DNA from: Actinomycetota bacterium
GTDB lineage: Bacteria > Actinomycetota > Actinomycetes > Streptosporangiales > Streptosporangiaceae
DNA length: 33,443 nucleotides
NCBI GenBank assembly: GCA_027326205.1
Contig: DAHWEX010000434.1
Span: forward strand, 1 to 33,443
Direction: 5' to 3'
The notes under the pieces were generated by a model that made no database searches, was not told where the DNA came from, and saw nothing but the letters and a program-made list of their open reading frames with translations. The first letter of the stretch is position 1; each line of letters opens with the position of its first letter. Both the position numbers and the translations under genes were made by a program. Shown here in pieces: positions 8,808 through 17,384 of the stretch.

Positions 8808-11800
8808 GTGGACAAGTACACGGCCAGGGAGCTGGCGCGGCTGCTCAGGCTGCCCGAGCCGACCCCGGAGCAGGCGGCGGTCATCGAGGCGCCGCTCGGG
8901 CCGCTGGCCGTCATCGCCGGGGCCGGATCCGGCAAGAGCGAGACGATGGCCGCGCGGCTGGTGTGGCTGGTCGCCAACGGGATGGTGCGCCCGGACCGGG
9001 TGCTCGGGCTGACGTTCACGCGGAAGGCCGCCGCCGAGCTCGCCGACCGGATCCGCAGGCGCCTCGACGCGCTGCGGCGCGCGGGGCTGGAGCCAGGTGC
9101 CGACGGCGAGGCCGAGCCGGTGATCAGCACCTACCATTCCTACGCGGGCCGCCTGGTCGGCGACCACGCGCTGCGCGAAGGGCTCGAGCCGTCGATGCGG
9201 CTGATCACGGCGGCACTGTCGTGGCAACTCGCCGCGTCGGTCGTGGCCGCCTACGACGGCCCGATGGACGAGGTGCAGTGGACACCGCAGACCGTCACCG
9301 CGGCGGTGCTCGAACTGGCCGGCGACCTCGCCGAGCACCTGAAGTCGTCCGATGACGTGCGCGGCACCGGGGAGTGGCTGACCGCTGAGGCGGCCCGGTG
9401 GCCCGGCCGGGTGCTGTCCGGGGTGCGCAAGATCGCGCAGACCCAGGGGACCAGGGAGCAGTTGCTGCCGCTGGTTGACCGCTACGCCGAGGCGAAACGC
9501 GCTCGCGAGGTGCTCGACCACGGCGACCAGGTCAGGCTCGCGGCCCGGATCGCCATGCGGCACCCCGAGGTCGGCGCCGCCGAGCGGACCCGCTACCAGG
9601 TGGTGCTGCTCGATGAGTACCAGGACACCAGCTATGCGCAGCTCAAGCTGCTGAGCGCCCTGTTCGGCAACGGCCACCCGGTCACCGCGGTCGGTGACCC
9701 GTGCCAGTCGATCTACGGCTGGCGCGGCGCGAGCGCGGGCAACCTGCGCCGGTTCGCCGACGACTTCCCCGTCAGGTCCGGGGCGCCCGCCCCCGTCCGC
9801 AAGCTCTCCACCAGTTTCCGCAACGCCGGGCGCGTGCTTGACACCGCGGCCGTGCTGCAGCGGGAACTGCGCGCCCAGGCACCGGACGTTCCGCTGCTAG
9901 TGCCCGCGCCTGACCGGGGCAACCGGGGCGGAGTCCGCGCGGCGCTGCTGCCCACCGTGACCGCCGAGGCGGAGTGGGTCGCGGAGCAGGCCGCCGCGCT
10001 GCTCGCGCTGCCGGACGGCTGGGCGCCGGACGGCAGGCCGTGGCCGGACTCCGGCGGCCGGCTGACCGGGGTGCGACCGTCGGACATCGCCGTGCTGTGC
10101 CGGAAGCGGTCCCAGTTCGTGCCGCTGCGCCGTGCGTTCGAGGCCCGGGGCATCCCGTGCGAGGTGGTAGGCCTTGGCGGGCTGCTGTCGGTCCCGGAAG
10201 TGCAGGACGTGGTCGCGACGCTGCGCGTGCTGCACGATGCGGCCTCCTCGGACGCGCTCGCCCGCCTGCTGACCGGACCGCGCTGGCGGATCGGGCCCCG
10301 CGACCTGGTGGCCCTGGGACGCCGCGCCCGCGACCTGGCCCACGGCGTGGACGACGACCGCGACGAGGACACGCAAACCGGGGACGCCGCGCCGCCCGGC
10401 GAGTCGCGGCCGGTGGACCCCCTCGCGGAGGCGGTCACCGACCTGACCACGGCGGACAACGGCGCGTCGCTGGTCGAGGCGCTCGACGACCTCGGGGACC
10501 CCGGGGCGTACTCCGCCGTCGGCTACGCCCGGCTGGCCGCCCTGTCCGCGGAGACCCGCCGGCTGCGCGAGCACGTCACCAGGCCGCTCGCTGACCTCAT
10601 CGCCGAGGTCGAGCGCGCGCTCAGCCTCGACATCGAGGTGGCCGCGCGGCCCGGCGGAGACCTGGCCGCCGCGCGGGCGGACCTGGACGCGTTCACCGAT
10701 GTCGCCGCCACGTTCGCGGGCGACCAGCCCGAGCCGACGCTCGGCGCGTTCCTCGCCTTCCTCACCGCCGCGCAGCAGGAGGAGTACGGCCTCGAGACGG
10801 GCCGGGTCGGCGAATCGGACACGGTCAAGCTGCTCACCGTGCACGCGGCCAAGGGCCTGCAGTGGCCGGCGGTCTTCATCCCGGGACTGGCCGCGGGGGA
10901 GAAGGCACAGGTCTTCCCGTCCCGGCCGAGGACGCCGACGCGCTGGACGCATAACCCCCGGCTGATCCCGTTCCCGCTGCGCGGCGACCGGAAGGACCTG
11001 CCCGACCTGCCGGCGCTCGATGCCGACTCCCTCGCGGAGTTCAACGAAGCGTGCACCGCCCGCGACCTGGCCGAGGAACGGCGGCTCGCGTACGTCGCGG
11101 CGACCAGGGCGGAATTCTGGCTGGGCTGCTCCGGCTACTGGTGGGGCGAGGCGTCCTCCCGCCTCGGCCCGTCGGAGTTCCTCGCCGAGGTCCGCGCCGC
11201 GTGCGAGGCGGGCGCGGGCACGGTCGGCGTGTGGGCGCGCGAACCAGCGCAGGACGCGGACAACCCGCTGCTGGCCGAGGTGGACGAGGCCGAGTGGCCG
11301 GTGTCCCCGGCCGGGCAGCGCCACGCGGCGGTCGCGGCGGCGGCGGCCCTCGTGGCCGGGGCCCGCCGCACGCCGGCGGACGACCCGTACGACCCGGACG
11401 ACCCGGACGACCTCACGGACGAGCAGCGGGAACTGGTCGCCGCCTGGGAACTCGACACCGGCCTGCTGCTCGCCGAACGGGACGCCCGGCTGGCCCACGG
11501 CGACGGCCCGGTCGAGGTGGTCCTGCCGGACCGCCTGTCGGTGACCGCCCTCGTCGCCCTGGCCAGGAACCCCGATGAGCTGGCCCGCCAGGTGCGCCGC
11601 CCGATGCCGCAGCCGCCCGCCGCCTCCGCCCGCCGGGGCACCGCGTTCCACCGGTGGCTTGAGGAGCGGTTCGGCCAGCAGCGGCTCATCGACGACGACG
11701 ACCTGTTCCTCGACGACGCCGTCGCCGACCTCGACGAGAACCTGATGGAGCTGAAGGCCCGCTTCGAGGCGGGCGAGTGGGGCGGCCGCTGGCCCACCGA

Positions 11801-12125
11801 GGTCGAGGTCCCCTTCGACACCCAGATCGCCGACCGCCAGATCCGCGGCCGCATCGACGCCGTCTTCGCCACCCCGGACGGCGGTTACGACGTCGTCGAC
11901 TGGAAGACCGGCCAGCCGCCGCGCACGAGGGCGGAGGCGCAGGCGGTCGCCGTCCAGCTAGCGGCCTACCGCCTCGCCTGGTCCGCCCTGTCGGGCGTCC
12001 CCCTGGACAAGATCCGCGCCGCGTTCTACTACGTCCGCCACGACCGCACGGTCCGCCCGGCCGACCTCCTCGACGAAGCGGGCCTGAAGGACCTCATCGC
12101 CCGCGTCCCGGTCGCCACGCTCTAA
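8808..12125 (+). CDS. adnB: UvrD/PcrA-type SF1 helicase fused to RecB-type nuclease, AdnB-like
   Basis: GTG start at 8808 (VDKYTARELARLLRLPEPTPEQAAVIEAPLGPLAVIAGAGSGKSETMAARL); LLDEYQDTSYAQ, VGDPCQSIYGWRGA; nuclease motifs RGTAFHRWLEERFG, RGRIDAVF and VVDWKTGQPP; adjacent to an AdnA-like gene. Confidence 0.92.
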   Translation: MDKYTARELARLLRLPEPTPEQAAVIEAPLGPLAVIAGAGSGKSETMAARLVWLVANGMVRPDRVLGLTFTRKAAAELADRIRRRLDALRRAGLEPGADGEAEPVISTYHSYAGRLVGDHALREGLEPSMRLITAALSWQLAASVVAAYDGPMDEVQWTPQTVTAAVLELAGDLAEHLKSSDDVRGTGEWLTAEAARWPGRVLSGVRKIAQTQGTREQLLPLVDRYAEAKRAREVLDHGDQVRLAARIAMRHPEVGAAERTRYQVVLLDEYQDTSYAQLKLLSALFGNGHPVTAVGDPCQSIYGWRGASAGNLRRFADDFPVRSGAPAPVRKLSTSFRNAGRVLDTAAVLQRELRAQAPDVPLLVPAPDRGNRGGVRAALLPTVTAEAEWVAEQAAALLALPDGWAPDGRPWPDSGGRLTGVRPSDIAVLCRKRSQFVPLRRAFEARGIPCEVVGLGGLLSVPEVQDVVATLRVLHDAASSDALARLLTGPRWRIGPRDLVALGRRARDLAHGVDDDRDEDTQTGDAAPPGESRPVDPLAEAVTDLTTADNGASLVEALDDLGDPGAYSAVGYARLAALSAETRRLREHVTRPLADLIAEVERALSLDIEVAARPGGDLAAARADLDAFTDVAATFAGDQPEPTLGAFLAFLTAAQQEEYGLETGRVGESDTVKLLTVHAAKGLQWPAVFIPGLAAGEKAQVFPSRPRTPTRWTHNPRLIPFPLRGDRKDLPDLPALDADSLAEFNEACTARDLAEERRLAYVAATRAEFWLGCSGYWWGEASSRLGPSEFLAEVRAACEAGAGTVGVWAREPAQDADNPLLAEVDEAEWPVSPAGQRHAAVAAAAALVAGARRTPADDPYDPDDPDDLTDEQRELVAAWELDTGLLLAERDARLAHGDGPVEVVLPDRLSVTALVALARNPDELARQVRRPMPQPPAASARRGTAFHRWLEERFGQQRLIDDDDLFLDDAVADLDENLMELKARFEAGEWGGRWPTEVEVPFDTQIADRQIRGRIDAVFATPDGGYDVVDWKTGQPPRTRAEAQAVAVQLAAYRLAWSALSGVPLDKIRAAFYYVRHDRTVRPADLLDEAGLKDLIARVPVATL

Positions 12126-12159
12126 GCCGCTGGCCGGCCTACCGCGCGCCGGGCCGGTC

Positions 12160-12314
12160 TCGCCGGTTCTCGACACCACCGTCGGCGGCGTGCTGCGGGA
12201 GGCGGCGAAGGGACGGCCGAGCGCGCGGACCGCCGCCGGTGGAGCTACGCGGACCTGCTGGCCGGCTCCGAACGGGTCGCGGTGTGGGCGCCGAACTGCC
12301 CCGAGTGGGTACGC
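12160..12314 (+). pseudogene. Relic of an AMP-binding acyl-CoA synthetase N-terminus (two frames)
   Basis: Frame 1: VLDTTVGGVLREAAKG (from about 12166); then another frame from 12225: ADRRRWSYADLLAGSERVAVWAPNCPEWV. No downstream AMP-binding domain present. Confidence 0.7.
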
Positions 12315-12391
12315 CAAGGGATCGACGGATACTACCTTTACGTTGCGCTAGGTGAATATTGGCGCCAAGGTGCGTAACCCGCGTGCCGGAT

Positions 12392-14116
12392 CTATGCCGC
12401 TTCTTGTCCCGGCGGCTGGGCCCGGTCTTCCCCAGGATTCGTTTCTCCCGGTTGAGGTGGGTGAGACGGGCGTCCGCGGCGTGCCTGCCCGCTCAGGACC
12501 TGCCTGCCGTCGGGACTGCGGGCCTCCATCGTGCCGTCCGGGCGGAGAGTGACTTCCCAGCCCCACCGGTGGATGCAGGTCTCATGATGGAACTCGCAGA
12601 AAATCCCGCAATTATGGACCGAGGTCTCGCCGCCGTCGCTCTTGTGCCTGATGTGGTGCACGTCCGAGGCGGACGCCGGGCGGTCGCAGCCGCCCGGCCA
12701 GGCGCAATGCCGGTCGCGCAGCATGACCGCGCGCCGGATCGACCCGGGGATCGAGTCCGAGATCCCGATGTCCAGCGGCAGGGACGGCGTGGCGAAGGGG
12801 TGCTCAAGCAACCCGGTCCGCAGCGCCGACGCCAGGCCGCCGGGCCCCGATACGAAGTCGACCGCCAGCCGCGCGATCGCGTACCGCAGCGCCTGCCAGC
12901 CTTCGGCCGGCGGTCCCTCGCCTTCGCCCCTGCCCTTGCTTCGGCCTCCGCTCTCGCTTCGGCCTCCGCCCTCGCCTCCGTCCGGTGCCGTGCAGGCCAG
13001 CGCGATGATCCGGTCGATCACGGTCATGTCGGCATGGCCCGTGACGATCGGGACGGTGAGCGCGTCGCAGGCGGCGACTTCGGCGTCCTTGCCGGCGAGG
13101 TACGCGGTGCCCGGGTCGGCGGGCTCGCCCAGCCGGGCCCGGAGCCACGCATCCTCAAGATCGGCCGCGCCGGGCATCTGACGGAGCTGGCTGACCGGGA
13201 CGTGCACGATCACCTGCGTGTCCGCTCCGGCCCGGGCGGGGAGCAGCCGGGCCCGGAGCAGCAGGTGGCACGCTTGCGCCAGGGCGTCGTGGAAGCGCTG
13301 GCCCTCGTTCCTGTCGTCTTCCGGGCCTTGCCTCTTCCCGAGGGCATCGAGCACGGCGGTCAGCGCGGCGGCGCACTCCGGGGTCAGGTCGCCGCGGATC
13401 ACCCCGGCCCCGCCGAACGTCAGCCCGAGCCGGACGTGGCGGTCGCGGAAGTCGAAGTCATCCGCGGGATCGGGGCGGGTCGAACGCCACTGCTCGATCG
13501 CGGCGGCGGCAATGGTCTGCAGGTCCGCCAGCGACGCGCCGGCCTCGGCGGCGCCGAGCAGGATCTTGTCGGTCTCCGCGCGCATCTCTTCCGGCAGCTT
13601 CCTGGTCCAGCGCATGATGGCGTCGGCCCAGGACTTGGAGAGGTCGCCCGTGGCGACCGCCTCGTGCAGGCCGGAGCGCTGGCTGAACTGGCGCATTTCG
13701 CGGACGGCGGCCAGTGCGTCGCGCTTCGTCATCCAGGTTTTCGCCGCCAGCCAGGCCGACGACGAACCGTAGCCGTCCGCGTCGTGCGCGTTCGCGGCAT
13801 CGAACCGGCGCAGGAATGTCGCGTGCGCGGCGGCGAGCTTTCCCTGGAGAGTGCCGAGTGCCGTGAGCACTTCGCCGAGCGCGGCCGTCTCCAACTCGCC
13901 GGCCGCGGGGGAGTTGAGGTACTCAAGCGCCATTTCGGCCACCCGCAGCGCCTCGGCGACACTTGACAGGCTGGGGTCGCGGAACGTGAAGCCGTCCGGA
14001 ACGGAGTCGCCACGCACACCGCCGTCGCTGTTGACACCGGGCACCTTGTTCACCTCCCCCAGGGAAAACCGTAAGTCGCCGGGCGGGGCCTGCTGGCACC
14101 ACCGCCTCTCGCGCAT
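12392..14116 (-). CDS. DUF222 / HNH endonuclease protein (13E12 repeat family type)
   Basis: N-terminal DUF222-like region (AGELETAALGEVLTALGTLQGKLAAAHATFLRRFD...) and C-terminal HNH: RRAVMLRDRHCAWPGGCDRPASASDVHHIRHKSDGGETSVHNCGIFCEFHHETCIH. The 5' end is uncertain. Confidence 0.88.
   Translation of the reverse strand: MRERRWCQQAPPGDLRFSLGEVNKVPGVNSDGGVRGDSVPDGFTFRDPSLSSVAEALRVAEMALEYLNSPAAGELETAALGEVLTALGTLQGKLAAAHATFLRRFDAANAHDADGYGSSSAWLAAKTWMTKRDALAAVREMRQFSQRSGLHEAVATGDLSKSWADAIMRWTRKLPEEMRAETDKILLGAAEAGASLADLQTIAAAAIEQWRSTRPDPADDFDFRDRHVRLGLTFGGAGVIRGDLTPECAAALTAVLDALGKRQGPEDDRNEGQRFHDALAQACHLLLRARLLPARAGADTQVIVHVPVSQLRQMPGAADLEDAWLRARLGEPADPGTAYLAGKDAEVAACDALTVPIVTGHADMTVIDRIIALACTAPDGGEGGGRSESGGRSKGRGEGEGPPAEGWQALRYAIARLAVDFVSGPGGLASALRTGLLEHPFATPSLPLDIGISDSIPGSIRRAVMLRDRHCAWPGGCDRPASASDVHHIRHKSDGGETSVHNCGIFCEFHHETCIHRWGWEVTLRPDGTMEARSPDGRQVLSGQARRGRPSHPPQPGETNPGEDRAQPPGQEAA
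12938..12980. repeat. 18-bp tandem repeat in the linker of the DUF222/HNH gene
   Basis: GCTTCGGCCTCCGCTCTC / GCTTCGGCCTCCGCCCTC / GCCTCCG; encodes GGRSESGGRSK-type linker on the minus strand. Confidence 0.85.
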
Positions 14117-14133
14117 TTTCAGATTAGCAAGCG

Positions 14134-14212
14134 CATTCGAAGATCACAATATTCGATTCAAGATCGTTTTCGAATGAGGCTTTTTAAGATGCAAATATTG
14201 TCGTATTTGCAT
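14134..14212. promoter_or_regulatory. AT-rich upstream region with two inverted repeats
   Basis: CATTCGAA (14134-14141)/TTCGAATG (14169-14176) and ATGCAAATA (14189-14197)/TATTTGCAT (14204-14212), both perfect. Confidence 0.6.
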
Positions 14213-14263
14213 GGGTTGTGGACTGAATTGCGATAGTGAAGCGGTGTCAACGTCCGGGCGGTA

Positions 14264-14279
14264 CCTGCCGGCCGGCAGG
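14264..14279. other. 16-bp perfect palindrome CCTGCCGGCCGGCAGG downstream of the thiamine-binding gene (possible terminator)
   Basis: Self-complementary over 16 bp, 8 bp past the minus-strand stop at 14287. No U-tract. Confidence 0.45.
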
Positions 14280-14286
14280 CGGCCGC

Positions 14287-14583
14287 CTAATCCGCGCTCA
14301 GGTAGCGCTCGATCGTCTCGACCTTCGACGTGAGGCCGTCGGTGACACCAGGGCGGATGTCCGCCTTCAGGACCAGGCTTACCCGCGGTGCGCGCGCGGC
14401 GACGGCGTCCACCGCGTCCTTGACGACCGCCATGACCTCGTCCCAGTCGCCCTCGATCGTGGTGAACATGGAGTCGGTCTGGTTCGGCAGGCCGCTGGCG
14501 CGGACGACCCGGACGGCCTCCGCGACGATCTCGCCGACACCTTCGCCCGTGCCGAGCGGCGTAATTGAGAAAGCGATGAGCAT
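14287..14583 (-). CDS. MTH1187 family thiamine-binding protein
   Basis: [61 protein letters not shown]...; ATG at 14583 preferred to the track's TTG at 14592. Confidence 0.9.
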   Translation of the reverse strand: MLIAFSITPLGTGEGVGEIVAEAVRVVRASGLPNQTDSMFTTIEGDWDEVMAVVKDAVDAVAARAPRVSLVLKADIRPGVTDGLTSKVETIERYLSAD

Positions 14584-14621
14584 GAGTCCCAAGGCTAGCC
14601 TGCCCGGTAAAGGCCAGGCAG

Positions 14622-14651
14622 GAGGCGCAGGTTAACGAGGCGTAGGTTAAC
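14622..14651. repeat. 15-bp tandem direct repeat (GAGGCGYAGGTTAAC x2) in the divergent promoter
   Basis: 14622-14636 GAGGCGCAGGTTAAC and 14637-14651 GAGGCGTAGGTTAAC, 1 mismatch. Confidence 0.85.
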
Positions 14652-14660
14652 CTTTTGGCC

Positions 14661-15788
14661 ATGAACGCGACGCCGCAGGCACCAGAACCGACGCCGTCCA
14701 GCTATGCCGAGGCGGGGGTGGACGAGGAGCGGGAGCAGGTCGCGTTCGCCCGGGTCATGCGTCCGTGGCTGGCCCGCACCAAGGTGCGCTCTGACATGGT
14801 CACCAGCATCACCGGCCTGGCCAGCGGCTATTTCGCGACGATCATGCACCTGCCGCCGGGTCCGGCGATCGCGCTGACCACGGACGGCGTGGGCACCAAG
14901 ATCATGCTGGCTGAGGAGGCGAGGCGCTGGGAGTCGATCGGCGTCGACTGCGTCGCGAACAACGTGAACGACCTGATCTGCGTCGGCGCGGTCCCGCTGG
15001 CGTTGCTCGACTACATCGCCACCGACCGGATCGACGAGGGTGTGCTCGACGAGGTCGCGCGGGGGTTGTTCCTCGGCGCGGAACTGGCCGGCATCGCGAT
15101 CCCCGGCGGGGAGATCGCCCAGATCGGCGAGATGCTCGCGAAGTCGGAGAGCGGGGGGCCCACGCTCGACCTGGTCGGCACCGCGATCGGCGCGGTGCCG
15201 CCGGAGCGCACCCCGCTGGACGGCAGCAACGTCGTCCCCGGTGACGTCGTGATCGGCCTGCCGAGTTCCGGCCTGCACAGCAACGGGTACTCGCTGGCCA
15301 GGCACGCCCTGTTCAAGAAGGGTGGCAGGCGGCTGGACGAGCCGGCCCCGGGCTCACGGCGGCGGCTCGCCGACGCGCTGCTCCAGCCGACCCGGGTGTA
15401 CGTGAACGCGGCCGAGTCGCTGTGGGCGGCGGGCATCGTGCCGCACGGGATGGCGCACATCTCCGGCGGCGGCCTGCTCAACATCACCCGGCTGGCCGCC
15501 AACGTGTCCTACGAGCTGAGCTCGCTGCCGGACGCGCCGGAGATCTTCGGGCTCATCGCGAGCGCGGGCGAGATCGACGCGGCCACCATGTACGCCACGT
15601 TCAACATGGGGATCGGGTTCTGCATCGTGGTGAGCGAGGCCGACCAGGACAAGGCGCTCGGCACGCTGAAGAGCGCGGGCGAGGACGCCGTCAGGATCGG
15701 CACCGTCACCGCCGAGCCCGGCCGCACGGTCACGATCCCGGCCGCGGGGCTCAAGGGGAGGGGCGACGCTTTCGAGCAGGTCGGTTAG
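14661..15788 (+). CDS. purM: Phosphoribosylformylglycinamidine cyclo-ligase (AIR synthase), divergent PurM
   Basis: SYAEAGVD, ALTTDGVGTKIMLA, VDCVANNVNDLICVGAVPLALLDYIAT, IGLPSSGLHSNGYSLAR, AHISGGGLLNITRL. ATG at 14661. Confidence 0.88.
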   Translation: MNATPQAPEPTPSSYAEAGVDEEREQVAFARVMRPWLARTKVRSDMVTSITGLASGYFATIMHLPPGPAIALTTDGVGTKIMLAEEARRWESIGVDCVANNVNDLICVGAVPLALLDYIATDRIDEGVLDEVARGLFLGAELAGIAIPGGEIAQIGEMLAKSESGGPTLDLVGTAIGAVPPERTPLDGSNVVPGDVVIGLPSSGLHSNGYSLARHALFKKGGRRLDEPAPGSRRRLADALLQPTRVYVNAAESLWAAGIVPHGMAHISGGGLLNITRLAANVSYELSSLPDAPEIFGLIASAGEIDAATMYATFNMGIGFCIVVSEADQDKALGTLKSAGEDAVRIGTVTAEPGRTVTIPAAGLKGRGDAFEQVG

Positions 15789-15856
15789 ACCGCGTCCTGG
15801 TGTTCGGCCGTGCGCGGCCGATGTCTGACCAGCCGGCAGCCTGGTGGTTGAACGTG

Positions 15857-15895
15857 CGGCAACGCACTGTATCGTGGCTGGTAGAGGCGTTGCCG
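15857..15895. other. 9-bp perfect inverted repeat downstream of purM (possible 3' structure)
   Basis: CGGCAACGC (15857-15865), 21-nt spacer, GCGTTGCCG (15887-15895). Confidence 0.4.
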
Positions 15896-16001
15896 GGGTA
15901 AAAATGTCGGTCCTGTCGGTTAGGTTGGGAGCCCCCGGGCGGGTGGGGCTTGACTACTACCAGGGAGAGGGCCGGCCGGGGCGGGCGGTACGTTAGGTCT
16001 C

Positions 16002-17384
16002 ATGGATGTCCGGGACTTTATCGCGGCCAACGCGGCCGACTTCTCGCAAGCACTGCGTGACTGGCTGAGTATCCCGTCGGTCTCGGCCGACCCGGCCCGT
16101 CACGGCGATGTCCGGAGGTCGGCGCGGTGGCTCGTCGATTACCTGAAGGAGTCGGGCTTCCCGGTCGCCGAGGTCTGGGAGACCGGCGGGCTGCCCGCCG
16201 TCTACGCGCACTGGCCCGCCGCCGATCCGGCCGCGAAGAAGGTCCTCGTCTACGGACACCACGACGTCCAGCCCGCCGCGCTGGAGGACGGCTGGGAGTC
16301 CGAGCCGTTCGAGCCGTACGAGAAGGACGGCCGGATCTTCGGGCGCGGTGCCTCCGACGACAAGGGACAGGTGCTCTTCCACGCCCTGGGGACGCGCGCG
16401 GCGCTCGCCGCCAGCGGGCGGAGCGCTCCGCCGGTCACGCTCACGCTGCTGATCGAGGGCGAAGAGGAGTCCGGCTCGCCGACCTTCGCCAGGCTGCTGC
16501 GCGAGCGCAAGGACCAGCTCGCCCCCGACGTCATCGTGATCAGCGACACCACGATGTGGGGGGCCGGCACGCCGTCGATCTGCACCGGCATGCGTGGCCT
16601 GGTGGACGCGGAGATCAGCGTCACCGGCCCGGTGCGTGACCTGCACTCCGGCTCGTTCGGCGGCGGGGTCCCGAACCCGGCGCACGTCCTGGCGGACCTG
16701 CTGGCGGGCCTGCACGACGAGAACGGGCACGTCACGCTGCCCGGCTTCTACGACGACGTGGTCCCGCTGTCGGCGCAGGAGCGCGCGCTGCTGGCCAGGC
16801 TCCCCTTCGACGAGAAGGAATGGCTGCACGACGCCGGCGACAGTGGCGCGACCTACGGCGAGGCCGGCTACAGCACGCTCGAGCGGATCTGGGCCCGGCC
16901 GACGGCCGAGGTCAACGGCCTGTGGGGCGGGCACACCGGCCCCGGCGGCAAGACGATCATCCCGAAGGCGGCGCACGCCAAGCTGTCGTTCCGCCTGGTC
17001 GCCGACCAGGAACCCGCCAAGGTCGTGAGTTCCCTCGAAAAGTACCTCAAGGCCAGCACACCGAACGGTGTCGTGGTTTCACTGACCGCCGGAACGGGTG
17101 TCCGCCCCTGCCGCTCGGCGATCGACTCGCCCGCGGTGGCCGCCGCCCGCCGTGCGATGGAGCGGGCGTTCGGCACGGAGGTGCTGTTCACCAAGGAGGG
17201 CGGCAGCGGTCCCGAGGCCGACCTCGCTGACATCCTCGGCGCGCCGCTCGTCTTCGTGGCCGTTGGCCTTGACGCGGACCAGATTCACGCACCCAATGAG
17301 TACGTGGACCTCTCCCGGCTGCTGCGCGGCGCCGAGTCCGTCGCCTATCTGTGGGAAGAGCTGGCCGGGGCGGACAACTCGTGA
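16002..17384 (+). CDS. M20 family metallopeptidase / dipeptidase
   Basis: VLVYGHHDVQPAALEDGWESEPFEPYEKDGRIFGRGASDDKGQVLFH, LLIEGEEESGSP; 460 aa. Confidence 0.95.
   Translation: MDVRDFIAANAADFSQALRDWLSIPSVSADPARHGDVRRSARWLVDYLKESGFPVAEVWETGGLPAVYAHWPAADPAAKKVLVYGHHDVQPAALEDGWESEPFEPYEKDGRIFGRGASDDKGQVLFHALGTRAALAASGRSAPPVTLTLLIEGEEESGSPTFARLLRERKDQLAPDVIVISDTTMWGAGTPSICTGMRGLVDAEISVTGPVRDLHSGSFGGGVPNPAHVLADLLAGLHDENGHVTLPGFYDDVVPLSAQERALLARLPFDEKEWLHDAGDSGATYGEAGYSTLERIWARPTAEVNGLWGGHTGPGGKTIIPKAAHAKLSFRLVADQEPAKVVSSLEKYLKASTPNGVVVSLTAGTGVRPCRSAIDSPAVAAARRAMERAFGTEVLFTKEGGSGPEADLADILGAPLVFVAVGLDADQIHAPNEYVDLSRLLRGAESVAYLWEELAGADNS

Noticed and set aside
6947-9130. 727-aa minus-strand ORF
   Set aside because: Antisense to adnA/MBL/adnB, all of which have clear catalytic motifs on the plus strand.
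11380-11412. DPYDPDDPDD acidic repeat in AdnB
   Set aside because: Short in-frame low-complexity linker; no evidence of function beyond codon-level repetition.
9897-11651. 584-aa minus-strand ORF
   Set aside because: Antisense shadow of adnB with low-complexity composition.
12359-13966. 535-aa plus-strand ORF
   Set aside because: Antisense to the DUF222/HNH gene, which has a full HNH motif; translation is low complexity.
14584-14660. Possible TPP riboswitch near the thiamine-binding gene
   Set aside because: No THI-box core (CTGAGA / ACCTGATCTGG-like) on either strand in the intergenic region.
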